DNA from: Clostridiaceae bacterium
GTDB taxonomy: Bacteria; Bacillota; Clostridia; Peptostreptococcales; Natronincolaceae
DNA length: 47,297 nucleotides
Direction of reading: 5' to 3'
Assembly: GCA_018432235.1 (NCBI GenBank)
Contig: JAHDLO010000036.1
Coordinates: 1-47,297, forward strand
The first letter of the stretch is position 1. Every line of letters starts with the position of its first letter. The notes under the pieces were generated by a model. It was given only the letters and a program-made list of their open reading frames with translations, did not search any database and was not told where the DNA came from. A program made the translations under genes and the position numbers. Positions 8,473 to 16,473 of the stretch are shown here, piece after piece.

Positions 8473-9489
8473 ATGCAATACGCTGATGTTATTAAAAATG
8501 CAAAGGAGCTAAAGGACTTTAAATGTAAGGTATGCCGTGACTGCAACGGTATTGCCTGTAGTGGCCAGCTTCCGGGTGTAGGCGGAAAAGGAACGGGAGC
8601 CTCCTTTATTCGAAACCGCGAGAAAATAAATGAAATAAAGGTAAATTTGGATACGATCATTGAAGAAGCACCGATAGATACATCAATCGAGCTATTCGGC
8701 AAGAAATTTAATCTTCCGGTATTTGCGGCACCAATCGGTGCGCTGCCAATGAATTATGGAGAGCAGCATACGGATTTATCCTATTCAAAGGCGATTATAG
8801 GTGGATGTTTAGATGCAGGAACAATTGGCTTTACTGGAGATGGGGCAAAGGATGAATTCTATGAGGGGCCCCTGGGGGTAATTGGTGAAAATGACGGAAT
8901 GGGCATACCAACCATTAAACCTTGGAAAAATCCTGAGATATTGAGAAAAATCAAAAAGGCAGAGGAGCAGAAGGTATTGGCGGTAGCCATAGATATAGAT
9001 GCAGCGGGCTTGCTTTTGTTAAAGCTTCAGGGTAAGCCGGTTGCCACCAAATCAGTTGAGGAAATTAAGGAACTGGTGGCTGCTACCCAGCTGCCGATCA
9101 TCTTAAAGGGAATTATGACCGTTGAGGGGGCCAAAAAAGCGCTGGAGGCAGGCGTATATGGCATTGTCGTATCAAATCATGGCGGCAGGGTGTTGGACCA
9201 CACCGCAGCTACAATTGAGGCGCTGCCAGGGATTGTAGCTGCGGTTGGCGGCAAGCTTAAGATATTCATAGATGGTGGCTTTAGAAATGGTATCGATGTA
9301 TTTAAGGCTTTGGCTCTTGGTGCTGATGCAGTACTAATTGGTAGACCTTATGGTGTAGCGGCATATGGCGGTGATCAAGAAGGGGTTGCGCTATACACCA
9401 AAAAGCTGCAGCTGGAGCTGGAGGAGACAATGACCATGACCGGTTGTCATAGCCTTAAGGATATCAACAGAGGCCATATATTTAAATAA
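8473..9489 (+). CDS. FMN-dependent alpha-hydroxy-acid oxidizing protein with Cys-rich N-terminus
   Basis: A TIM-barrel flavoprotein (338 residues) of the lactate/glycolate oxidase family. The catalytic His-Gly-Gly-Arg is in VVSNHGGRVLDH, the FMN-phosphate motifs are IFIDGGFRNG and ADAVLIGRPYG, and PVFAAPIGA is the N-terminal barrel strand. AAGGAGG at 8459-8465 is 7 nt before ATG 8473, whereas the in-frame ATG at 8467 is too close. The N-terminus reads CKVCRDCNGIACSG, four closely spaced cysteines not present in the classical oxidases, which might bind a metal or Fe-S centre (inference). In an anaerobe the acceptor is unlikely to be oxygen. Confidence 0.85.
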   Translation: MQYADVIKNAKELKDFKCKVCRDCNGIACSGQLPGVGGKGTGASFIRNREKINEIKVNLDTIIEEAPIDTSIELFGKKFNLPVFAAPIGALPMNYGEQHTDLSYSKAIIGGCLDAGTIGFTGDGAKDEFYEGPLGVIGENDGMGIPTIKPWKNPEILRKIKKAEEQKVLAVAIDIDAAGLLLLKLQGKPVATKSVEEIKELVAATQLPIILKGIMTVEGAKKALEAGVYGIVVSNHGGRVLDHTAATIEALPGIVAAVGGKLKIFIDGGFRNGIDVFKALALGADAVLIGRPYGVAAYGGDQEGVALYTKKLQLELEETMTMTGCHSLKDINRGHIFK

Positions 9490-9502
9490 CGGGGGGATGC
9501 AA

Positions 9503-9715
9503 ATGAAGAGGGGGATTGTGGATCGCTTCGAGGGAGACTTTGCAATAGTAGAGCTGGAAAATGGCTTTGAGCGGATTCCAAGGAGCAAGCTGCCTGAAGG
9601 CGTTAAAGAAGGGGATTCAGTGAACATTAGTGCTGGTGGGACAACGATAGACCATGAAGACACCGATAAGAGAAGAAAAAAAATAAAAGAGCTGATGGAT
9701 AAACTATTCCAATAA
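9503..9715 (+). CDS. DUF3006 family small protein
   Basis: A 70-residue protein beginning MKRGIVDRFEGDFAIVELEN, matching the small DUF3006 family of Firmicutes, a short beta-rich domain with a charged C-terminal helix (RRKKIKELMDKLF). ATG 9503 is chosen because the G-run at 9491-9496 is 6 nt upstream; the ATG at 9497 abuts it. The gene follows the FMN oxidase by 13 bp. Function is unknown. Confidence 0.75.
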   Translation: MKRGIVDRFEGDFAIVELENGFERIPRSKLPEGVKEGDSVNISAGGTTIDHEDTDKRRKKIKELMDKLFQ

Positions 9716-9818
9716 ATCCAGCTAATTGCCAAAACTTACATCCTGCCTTTCCGTGTACATTCCATAGTAAATGTGTTAAAATTTCTCTATGTTATGTAAA
9801 CATGAAAGGTGGGAGACT

Positions 9819-10742
9819 ATGTCGAGTAAGGCAAATAAAAAGCTTACTTTTTTTATTCTTGCGTTATTAATTGTAAGCTGCGGTTCGATTGTATTGGCTG
9901 CTGACTATTTTCTACTAAGAGATAGAGTTCAGCCGTCGGACAAGCTGGTATTGGATATCATACCAGAGGAAAAGGTCCCTCAGGTGGATTTAGATACAGA
10001 TACATATCCTATTGAAGAGGATATCGAAGAGGAGCAGGAGGAGACGCCTAAGGTCTCGGATGAAAAGGCACCAGAGATAAAAACGGAAAATAAGACTGAA
10101 GATAAGACAGTAAAAAATACCGAAGAAAAGACTGAGGTAAAGCCTGCAGTCACAAATACAGCAAAGAGCTACGTGGTCAAGTCAGGAGACACTCTATATT
10201 TAATTGCCCAAAGACTAAAGCTTGATGTCAATAGTCTTAAAGCAATCAATAAACTGGATTCCGACAGGCTACTAGTGGGACAGGTCTTGATAACAGAAGG
10301 GACAGCACAGAAATCAGGAAATACGGCACAAAGATCTGAAGGTACACAAGAGGTTGCATCCAGAGGTAGCAATAGAGAGGATGATCTCTATTGGTTGAGT
10401 CGCATCATTCATGCTGAGTCTCAGGGAGAGCCCTATGAGGGAAAGGTGGCAGTAGGTAATGTCATTTTAAACAGGGTTAAGAGCAGTGAATTTCCAAATA
10501 CAGTGTATGGTGTGGTTTTTGATAAGCAGTTTGGTTATACACAGTTTTCTCCTGTATTGGATGGCAGCATAAATAATACGCCTAATGCAGAGAGTATCAA
10601 TGCGGCTAAAGCCGCTTTAAATGGAGAAAGACCCGTAGGAAGTGCGCTATACTTCTTAAACCCTTCAAAGGCAACAAACTTTTGGATTGTGCAAAACCGG
10701 AAGTACTTTATGAAAATTGGAGATCACGATTTTTACTATTAA
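9819..10742 (+). CDS. LysM-containing cell-wall hydrolase, SleB-like
   Basis: A 307-residue exported protein. It has an N-terminal membrane anchor (LTFFILALLIVSCGSIVLAA), an acidic Glu/Lys-rich linker, one LysM peptidoglycan-binding domain (SYVVKSGDTLYLIAQRLKLD) and a C-terminal Hydrolase_2 (SleB/CwlJ) domain beginning near LYWLSRIIHAESQGEPYEG, with the presumed catalytic Glu in HAESQGE. Such enzymes act as lytic transglycosylases or amidases on the spore cortex or cell wall. AGGTGGGAG at 9807-9815 supports ATG 9819. Confidence 0.9.
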   Translation: MSSKANKKLTFFILALLIVSCGSIVLAADYFLLRDRVQPSDKLVLDIIPEEKVPQVDLDTDTYPIEEDIEEEQEETPKVSDEKAPEIKTENKTEDKTVKNTEEKTEVKPAVTNTAKSYVVKSGDTLYLIAQRLKLDVNSLKAINKLDSDRLLVGQVLITEGTAQKSGNTAQRSEGTQEVASRGSNREDDLYWLSRIIHAESQGEPYEGKVAVGNVILNRVKSSEFPNTVYGVVFDKQFGYTQFSPVLDGSINNTPNAESINAAKAALNGERPVGSALYFLNPSKATNFWIVQNRKYFMKIGDHDFYY

Positions 10743-10756
10743 GACATAATTCACTT

Positions 10757-10796
10757 TAAAAAGCCCAGCTTTTCCTAATGGAGAAGCGGGGCTTTT
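10757..10796 (+). terminator. Rho-independent terminator
   Basis: AAAAGCCCAGCTTTTCC pairs with GGAGAAGCGGGGCTTTT across a short loop with only minor mismatch. It lies between the convergent hydrolase gene and folC and can serve both directions. Confidence 0.85.
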
Positions 10797-10817
10797 GTTG
10801 TTGGAAATGATGCTTGT

Positions 10818-12137
10818 TTAGCTGGCAATAACATTTGTACCAATGTGATTTATCAGTATATTTCTAACATCCCCTATTAAATAGAGAGAGCCGGTAAAGA
10901 TTGTCACCTCATTAGCTGCAGTGATTTCCAGAGCTAAATGCACTGCATCCTCCAAGCTTTCAGCGATTAAAATATCCTTCCCAAGGAAGGTAACCTGCTG
11001 GGCCAGCGCTTCGGCAGCCATTGCCTTAGAATTATTTGGGGTGGTAAATACAACACGATTGCAAAGGGGTACCAATGTATTCAAAACACCTGTTGTATCC
11101 TTATTACTCAGCATGCCGATGACGAGATTTATCCTGCAATTAGAAAAATTTCTTTTGATGGCCTCCGCCAGTACCTCAGCACCCTGTAGGTTATGGGCAC
11201 CATCTATAAATATCAGGGGATCATCCAGCAGCTTTTCCAGCCTTCCCGCCCATATATTTGAGAAAACACCCTTATAAATTGAGCCCTCCGGCAAATATAG
11301 TACACCCTCCTGCTGCAGCAGCATTAGCGTCAGGACCGCTAAAGAGGCATTGTAGGCCTGATGAAGCCCTATCATTTGAAGCCTTAAGTCCTTCAGCAAA
11401 AAACCGTTAGAGCTTAAATCAAAGAGCTGACCTCTGAAGCCTTCCTCTTTTAACACCAGACCCTCTCTTTCCAAAACATGTAGTCTGGCATTCTTTTCAG
11501 CTGCTACATTTGCAAGGACCTCTGCCACATCAGAATCCTGCCAATGGGATATAACAAGTCCATTTCTTTTTATGATACCGGCCTTATGTCGAGCAATCTC
11601 TTTGATATCATCACCCAAAACATCGATATGGTCTATCCCAATCGGAGTAATTACTGAGGCAATAGATTCCTCGATAATGTTGGTGGCATCATTTAAGCCC
11701 CCCAGACCCACCTCCAATACCACATAATCTACGTTTTGATATTGATAATATATAAATGCCATAAGCGTCATGATGTCAAACATAGCAGGATACGGCATTT
11801 CATCTGGAGAAAAGGAGGTAAGAATGTTTTGTAGATAGGCTGTGATATTTGCAAAATCCTCCTTGCTCATATTAACATTGTTTATGCGGATGCGATCGGT
11901 ATAGCAGTTAAGGTGAGGCGAGGTATAGAGACCTACGCGATAGCCTGCCGCCATAAGTATACTGCTTATAAAGGAGGATGTTGAGCCCTTCCCGTTGGTT
12001 CCGGCAACATGTATGAATCTTATGTTCTTGTGGGGGTCACCTAATAGGGTTAGAATTTTTTTCATATTGTCCAAGCTTAAACGAGTACCGTGGGAGTGAC
12101 ATTCTTCGATAAATTTAATAGCATCCTCAAAATACAT
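10818..12137 (-). CDS. folC: folylpolyglutamate synthase / dihydrofolate synthase
   Basis: A 439-residue Mur-ligase-fold enzyme that adds glutamate to folates. The ATP-binding P-loop is VAGTNGKGSTSSF near residue 43. Further family motifs are SPHLNCYTDRIRIN, the metal/folate region EVGLGGLNDATNII, GIDHIDVLGDDI, and the C-terminal FIDGAHNLQGAE. GGAGG lies a few bases before the ATG on the minus strand. Length is standard. Confidence 0.95.
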   Translation of the reverse strand: MYFEDAIKFIEECHSHGTRLSLDNMKKILTLLGDPHKNIRFIHVAGTNGKGSTSSFISSILMAAGYRVGLYTSPHLNCYTDRIRINNVNMSKEDFANITAYLQNILTSFSPDEMPYPAMFDIMTLMAFIYYQYQNVDYVVLEVGLGGLNDATNIIEESIASVITPIGIDHIDVLGDDIKEIARHKAGIIKRNGLVISHWQDSDVAEVLANVAAEKNARLHVLEREGLVLKEEGFRGQLFDLSSNGFLLKDLRLQMIGLHQAYNASLAVLTLMLLQQEGVLYLPEGSIYKGVFSNIWAGRLEKLLDDPLIFIDGAHNLQGAEVLAEAIKRNFSNCRINLVIGMLSNKDTTGVLNTLVPLCNRVVFTTPNNSKAMAAEALAQQVTFLGKDILIAESLEDAVHLALEITAANEVTIFTGSLYLIGDVRNILINHIGTNVIAS

Positions 12138-12296
12138 AAAAGGCCTCCTCTGTGTTTATAGTTAATTAGACTGATTGACAATTGAATTTGTACGATTAAT
12201 TATACTATTTTCAAAATACCGGCAGCAATAGCGAAAAATGAAGAAATAAAACTTATTTTTCAACAAATTTCGCTATTGAAAAATAGTAGAATTAAG

Positions 12297-12640
12297 TGAG
12301 GAAATTGTATAATTAGATGGGTAGTCTGTTTATACAAAGTCAAAAGTTTCCTGCTTAGTGCCCACGGGCTAATTTATTGAATTTTAAATGTTATTAGCCC
12401 TAGCACCTTGCGTCACTTAAAATATTGGATAACTCCCGGTATAATTTCCCTGTAGCTGCGTTGTCGTCAGTCGCAATATAGCCTGATATTACTTCCTCCT
12501 CCGCCTTGCTATAGGAAAATTCTCCTCGAGATTTATCTCAACTTTCAAATGACTCAAGGTACTAGGCAATGCGCGATAAACTTTTAACTTTGTATAAACT
12601 AGTATATATATGCGCTATAATGGTATTATGCAATTCCTTA
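12297..12640. repeat. nested palindromic MITE-like element, copy B (long form)
   Basis: The core at 12329-12598 (270 bp) begins TTTATACAAAGTCAAAAG and ends CTTTTAACTTTGTATAAA. Outer inverted flanks GAGGAAATTGTATAATTA and CAATTCCTTA extend it. The inner module runs between CTAG at 12400-12403 and CTAG at 12562-12565; its ends pair (ACCTTG with CAAGGT). It contains CTGCGTTGTCGTCA near 12456 and CTCCGCCTTGC near 12499, shared with copy C. It fills most of the 642 bp gap between folC and the encapsulin cargo gene. Confidence 0.88.
12584..12612 (+). promoter_or_regulatory. outward-facing promoter-like sequence at the right end of copy B
   Basis: TTAACT (12584-12589), a 17 bp spacer and TATATG (12607-12612) form a weak sigma-A-like promoter reading towards the encapsulin genes. 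An alternative -10 TATAAT is at 12616-12621. The same arrangement recurs at the equivalent end of copies A and C. Confidence 0.35.
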
Positions 12641-12779
12641 AATAAATAATATAATACAAATGTTAAATTTGTACTTCACTAATATGATATTTTTGATAAA
12701 ATAATATCTAGAGTGATAGAAGCTCAAAAAAATGGGTAATGTATCTAGAGATAACAAGAGAATAAGGAGGTTTTTTATT

Positions 12780-13151
12780 ATGCCTAGTTTTGCAAATCCC
12801 TTCTCAGGGAATATTCCAAGAAAGATTTCAAAGGAAGAATTGATTCAAGCTGTAAGATTGGACATCGCCGGTGAGCTGGAGGCTATATTTATTTATGATG
12901 CTCATGCTAAGGCTACCGATGACCCAAGAGCCAAGAAAATATTAGAGGATATCAGAGATGAAGAAAAGGTACATGTAGGTGAATTAATGGCTTTATTAAA
13001 GATTCTGGACCCTGCTGAAGGTGCCTTCTTCGAAGAGGGGACTGAAGAGGTTAGAGAGCTTATGGAGGAGTTAGGTGCCGAGGGCGAAAATATTCCTGTA
13101 GAAAAGAAGGAACAGGTGTTAAAGACTGTAGGAAGCTTATTAAATAAATAA
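12780..13151 (+). CDS. encapsulated ferritin-like protein (encapsulin cargo)
   Basis: A 123-residue half-ferritin of the EncFtn type, which oxidises Fe(II) at a dimer interface and delivers iron into an encapsulin shell. The start at 12780 follows AAGGAGG (12764-12770); an in-frame upstream ATG at 12732 has no ribosome site. With this start, Glu32 (in GELEAIF), Glu62 and His65 (in DEEKVHVGEL) fall at the metal-ligand positions known from Rhodospirillum EncFtn. The C-terminus ends KTVGSLLNK, resembling the short hydrophobic targeting peptides that dock cargo on the inner shell wall. The shell gene starts 12 bp later. Confidence 0.9.
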   Translation: MPSFANPFSGNIPRKISKEELIQAVRLDIAGELEAIFIYDAHAKATDDPRAKKILEDIRDEEKVHVGELMALLKILDPAEGAFFEEGTEEVRELMEELGAEGENIPVEKKEQVLKTVGSLLNK

Positions 13152-13163
13152 GGAGGGATATTG

Positions 13164-14000
13164 ATGGATTATTTATTAAGAGACGATGCTCCCTTTAGAG
13201 AAGGGGATTGGAGTAAAATTGACGAGCTAGTGGTTAAGGTAGCTTCCCAACAGCTGGTGGGTAGGAGAATCCTATCACTTTTTGGTCCTCTGGGTGCTGG
13301 TGTTCAAAGCATTAATTTAGATACGGTTAACTACAGTGAATCCGGCGAGATGGATTTATTCGGTGACAGTGAAGCCTGTGAAATCGTCGCCCATTCCAGA
13401 AGATATGCAGCTATCCCCATGATATACAAGGATCTTATCATTTCATGGAGAGATGTTGAGACCAGCAGACAGCTGGGGCTGCCCTTAGACTTATCTCCTG
13501 TAGCAGCTGCAGCCGCTGCTTGCGCTAAAAAGGAGGATTACTTGATCTTTAATGGCAGTGAAGAATTTAGCTACCCAGGACTTCTGACAGTTGAGGGCAG
13601 AGAGGTAATTAAGAAACAGGATTGGTCACAGGGAGAAAACCCCTTCAATGATATTGCTAAGGGAATAGAAACCTTGATTTCTAAAGGGGTATATGGACCA
13701 TATGCTTTGGTTGCAAGCCCTAAGCTGTATGTTCAACTACAAAGAATACAGGATGGTACAGGTGTTTTAGAGCTGTCAAGGGTTAAGGAATTGGTAGAGG
13801 GAAGAGTATACCAATCCCCTGCAGTACCTGAGAATAAAGCTGTATTAGTGGCAATAGGACCACATAACATGGATTTAGTTGTGGGGCAGGACATGGCAAC
13901 AGGATATATCGGACCAGAGCAGCTGAACCACAAGATGAGAATTCTTGAAACCATTGCATTGAGAATTAAAAGACCGGAGGCTGTTGTTACCTTTGAGTAG
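13164..14000 (+). CDS. encapsulin shell protein (family 1, linocin M18-like)
   Basis: A 278-residue HK97-fold shell protein that self-assembles into a proteinaceous nanocompartment. The N-terminus LLRDDAPFREGDWSKIDELV is typical, as are GRRILSLFGPLGAGVQ, the MIYKDLIISWRD segment, the E-loop and axial domain, and the C-terminal RIKRPEAVVTFE. Length fits family 1. ATG 13164 is 7 nt after GGAGG; the adjacent in-frame TTG at 13161 is less likely. It lies directly after the ferritin-like cargo gene and both end at one terminator, so this is a two-gene iron-storage operon. Confidence 0.95.
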   Translation: MDYLLRDDAPFREGDWSKIDELVVKVASQQLVGRRILSLFGPLGAGVQSINLDTVNYSESGEMDLFGDSEACEIVAHSRRYAAIPMIYKDLIISWRDVETSRQLGLPLDLSPVAAAAAACAKKEDYLIFNGSEEFSYPGLLTVEGREVIKKQDWSQGENPFNDIAKGIETLISKGVYGPYALVASPKLYVQLQRIQDGTGVLELSRVKELVEGRVYQSPAVPENKAVLVAIGPHNMDLVVGQDMATGYIGPEQLNHKMRILETIALRIKRPEAVVTFE

Positions 14001-14031
14001 GTAGAATGGTCTTAGAATACATAGTTAATGA

Positions 14032-14070
14032 CCTCCTGCCCACGACTATCGGCAGGAGGTTCTTGCTTTT
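14032..14070 (+). terminator. Rho-independent terminator after encapsulin
   Basis: CCTCCTGCC (14032-14040) pairs perfectly with GGCAGGAGG (14051-14059), followed by a T-rich tract. Confidence 0.85.
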
Positions 14071-14141
14071 ATGTTTTATTTTGTATGGCATTTATTGCAG
14101 CTTTGAATAGTATATTATTAAGCGCAGTTTCATAAAACTTG

Positions 14142-14169
14142 TTGACAGGTTGTTTGATATTATGATAAA
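14142..14169 (+). promoter_or_regulatory. promoter of the lysine riboswitch/operon
   Basis: TTGACA at 14142-14147 and GATAAA at 14164-14169, 16 bp apart, about 35 bp upstream of the riboswitch 5' stem. The -35 is perfect; the -10 is imperfect and its exact register is uncertain. Confidence 0.5.
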
Positions 14170-14204
14170 CTACGTACAACGCAAATTAAATACAGGATTA
14201 ATAG

Positions 14205-14376
14205 ATAGAGGCGCACTGATGATGAGTATATAGTGGGTGTTAAGAGGGAAAGCTTGCTCAATACTACTATAAAAAGGCTGACGTGCCGAAATGGTTAAAA
14301 TACTTTCATTTTAACCGTTGGGTGCTCGGTGAATAACCGTGCAACTGTCATAGAGTATTTCTATGGAGTGCTATTT
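14205..14376 (+). ncRNA. lysine riboswitch (L box)
   Basis: The sequence carries the L-box landmarks in order: TAGAGGCGCAC at the 5' end, AAGAGGGAAAGC, GGCTGACGTGCCGAAATGG, a P3 hairpin (GGTTAAAA pairing with TTTTAACC), TTGGGTGCTCGG, the AACTGTCATAGAG core and TATGGAGTGCTAT closing the multi-helix junction. Lysine binding is expected to favour the downstream terminator and shut off the lysine operon. It directly precedes asd and five further lysine genes, which agrees with the call. Confidence 0.9.
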
Positions 14377-14454
14377 GTTGATTGTACAGAGGCTGAATCG
14401 GTATAGATATTTTAATATGTCTTATGACCTATTCCTAGCTTTTTGTTGCATGAA

Positions 14455-14490
14455 CAAAACTCCTAGAACTATTCTGAGGAGTTTTTTTAG
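14455..14490 (+). terminator. riboswitch-controlled terminator before asd
   Basis: AAAACTCCT (14457-14465) pairs with AGGAGTTTT (14477-14485), followed by a T-run. It lies between the lysine aptamer and asd, so it is the likely attenuator. Confidence 0.85.
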
Positions 14491-14567
14491 TATAACCAAG
14501 GTAAAGGGCTGAAAATTTCATTTCAGCATAAAATATGCATTAATCAATTGATGGAAGGAGAATGGAA

Positions 14568-15560
14568 ATGGGATTAACAATTGGCGTAGTAGGTGCAACA
14601 GGTGCAGTTGGAAGGAAGATGCAGGAGGTATTGGCAGAAAGAAAGCTGCCTATTGATAAGCTTAGATTATTCGCCTCTGAGAAGTCTGCAGGAACAACGC
14701 TGGAATTTATGGGCAAGGAAGTGACTGTAGAACTATTAACTGAAGAGGTAATGAAGGATAAATTTGACTATCTTTTATTCTCAGCCGGAGGAGGTATATC
14801 AGAAAAGTATGCCCCCATAGCAGCTGAGGCAGGTAATATCGTAATCGACAACTCCTCACAATGGCGGATGACAGAGGGGATTCCATTGGTGGTGCCTGAG
14901 GTTAATGCCCATGTATTAAAGGGCTATAGAGGAATAATAGCAAATCCCAACTGCTCAACTATACAAATGGTGGTGGCATTGGCTCCTCTTCACAGAAAAT
15001 ATGGCATTAAGCGTATCGTGGTTTCCACTTATCAGGCAGTATCCGGCAGTGGGCATAAGGCCATTGACGAGTTGGAAAAGCAAATAGCTGATGATAGCTA
15101 TCCAAACAAGGTGTATACAAGAAAAATTGCAAAGAATTGTATTCCTCATATCGATGTCTTCAACGACAATGGCTTTACTAAGGAAGAGCTGAAGATGGTT
15201 TATGAAACACAAAAGATTTTGGAGAGCAACACAATCGAAGTAAATGCCACTACTGTAAGAATACCAGTTTTCTTTGGTCATAGTGAGTCAGTATATGTGG
15301 AGTTCAATGAAAAGCCAGAGCTTGACGAGGTTTATCAATTGCTGCAGCAGGCGGCAGGGGTGGTCGTTATGGATAACCCTAAGGAAAACCAGTATCCTAC
15401 ACCATTGGATATTCAAAATACTGATGATACCTATGTCGGCAGAATAAGAAAGGATTTATTCAATGACAAGGCGCTGTCCTTCTGGGTTGTAGCGGATAAC
15501 TTAAGAAAAGGTGCTGCTACAAATGCAGTTCAGATTATTGAGGCAATAGAAAATTTGTAG
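14568..15560 (+). CDS. asd: aspartate-semialdehyde dehydrogenase
   Basis: Reduces aspartyl phosphate to aspartate semialdehyde, the second step of lysine, threonine and methionine synthesis. The 330-residue protein starts GLTIGVVGATGAVGRKM (NADP-binding) and has the active-site cysteine in IANPNCSTIQMV and the AVSGSGHKAIDEL motif. ATG 14568 is preferred over 14562 because GGAAGGAG ends at 14560. First gene of the lysine operon. Confidence 0.96.
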   Translation: MGLTIGVVGATGAVGRKMQEVLAERKLPIDKLRLFASEKSAGTTLEFMGKEVTVELLTEEVMKDKFDYLLFSAGGGISEKYAPIAAEAGNIVIDNSSQWRMTEGIPLVVPEVNAHVLKGYRGIIANPNCSTIQMVVALAPLHRKYGIKRIVVSTYQAVSGSGHKAIDELEKQIADDSYPNKVYTRKIAKNCIPHIDVFNDNGFTKEELKMVYETQKILESNTIEVNATTVRIPVFFGHSESVYVEFNEKPELDEVYQLLQQAAGVVVMDNPKENQYPTPLDIQNTDDTYVGRIRKDLFNDKALSFWVVADNLRKGAATNAVQIIEAIENL

Positions 15561-15575
15561 AATAGGAGTGGTTAT

Positions 15576-16448
15576 ATGTTTACAGGTTCAGGCGTTGCGA
15601 TAGTAACCCCATTCAAGGATGGGCAGATCGATGTAGCCGGTCTGGAAAAGCTTGTTGATTTTCATTTAGAAAATGACACTCAGGCACTTATAGTATTAGG
15701 AACCACAGGAGAAGCCAGCACCCAATCCTATGAGGAGAGGGAGCTTGTTATAAAAACAGCGGTAGAGAGAGTAAACGGAAAAATACCGGTTATCATAGGA
15801 ACAGGGTCCAACAGCACCGAGACAGCCATTAAGTATTCTAAACAGGCGGAGGCTTTGGGAGCGGATGGTCTGCTTCTGGTAACCCCCTACTACAATAAGG
15901 CCACTCAAAAAGGCTTAATTGCACATTTTACAGCAATCGCTAATTCAACTAAGCTGCCAATAATACTTTATAATGTACCAGGGAGAACAGGATTAAATAT
16001 AGCTTCTGAAACGGTTGCTGCCCTTGCAAAGGTAGAGAATATCATAGGGGTGAAGGAAGCCAGCGGCAATATATCCCAAATCGTAGACATCAAGCGATTA
16101 GTGCCGGCGGACTTCAAAATCTATTCAGGAAATGATGATCAGGTAACACCGATTTATGGTTGTGGAGGAAATGGCGTTATTTCAGTATCAGCAAATGCAA
16201 TACCTAAGGAAATGCAGGAAATGTGCAGATTGTTTGAAGCAGGAAAGGTCCAGGAGGCTATTCAGCTGCAGGTTAAGTATAAGCATTTCATAGATTTATT
16301 GTTTGTGGAAGTTAATCCTATTCCTATAAAGGCAGCCTTAAGCTTAATGGGCTATATCGACAATGAATTGAGGCTACCATTAACGCCTATGGAGGAAGCA
16401 AATCTTCTTAAGCTAAAGCAGGAAATGGCTCAGCTGGGCATCATTTAA
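15576..16448 (+). CDS. dapA: 4-hydroxy-tetrahydrodipicolinate synthase
   Basis: Condenses pyruvate with aspartate semialdehyde. The 290-residue TIM-barrel protein has the substrate motif LGTTGEAST, YNVPGRTGLNI, and the Schiff-base lysine in IIGVKEASGN. It starts 15 bp after asd with AGGAG upstream of the ATG. Confidence 0.96.
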   Translation: MFTGSGVAIVTPFKDGQIDVAGLEKLVDFHLENDTQALIVLGTTGEASTQSYEERELVIKTAVERVNGKIPVIIGTGSNSTETAIKYSKQAEALGADGLLLVTPYYNKATQKGLIAHFTAIANSTKLPIILYNVPGRTGLNIASETVAALAKVENIIGVKEASGNISQIVDIKRLVPADFKIYSGNDDQVTPIYGCGGNGVISVSANAIPKEMQEMCRLFEAGKVQEAIQLQVKYKHFIDLLFVEVNPIPIKAALSLMGYIDNELRLPLTPMEEANLLKLKQEMAQLGII

Positions 16449-16473
16449 AATAAGTGGAAGGGATTGATTAATA

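Noticed and set aside
12732..12779. Longer start for the ferritin-like cargo protein
   Set aside because: AAGGAGG at 12764-12770 points to the ATG at 12780, and that start places the metal ligands at the known EncFtn positions.
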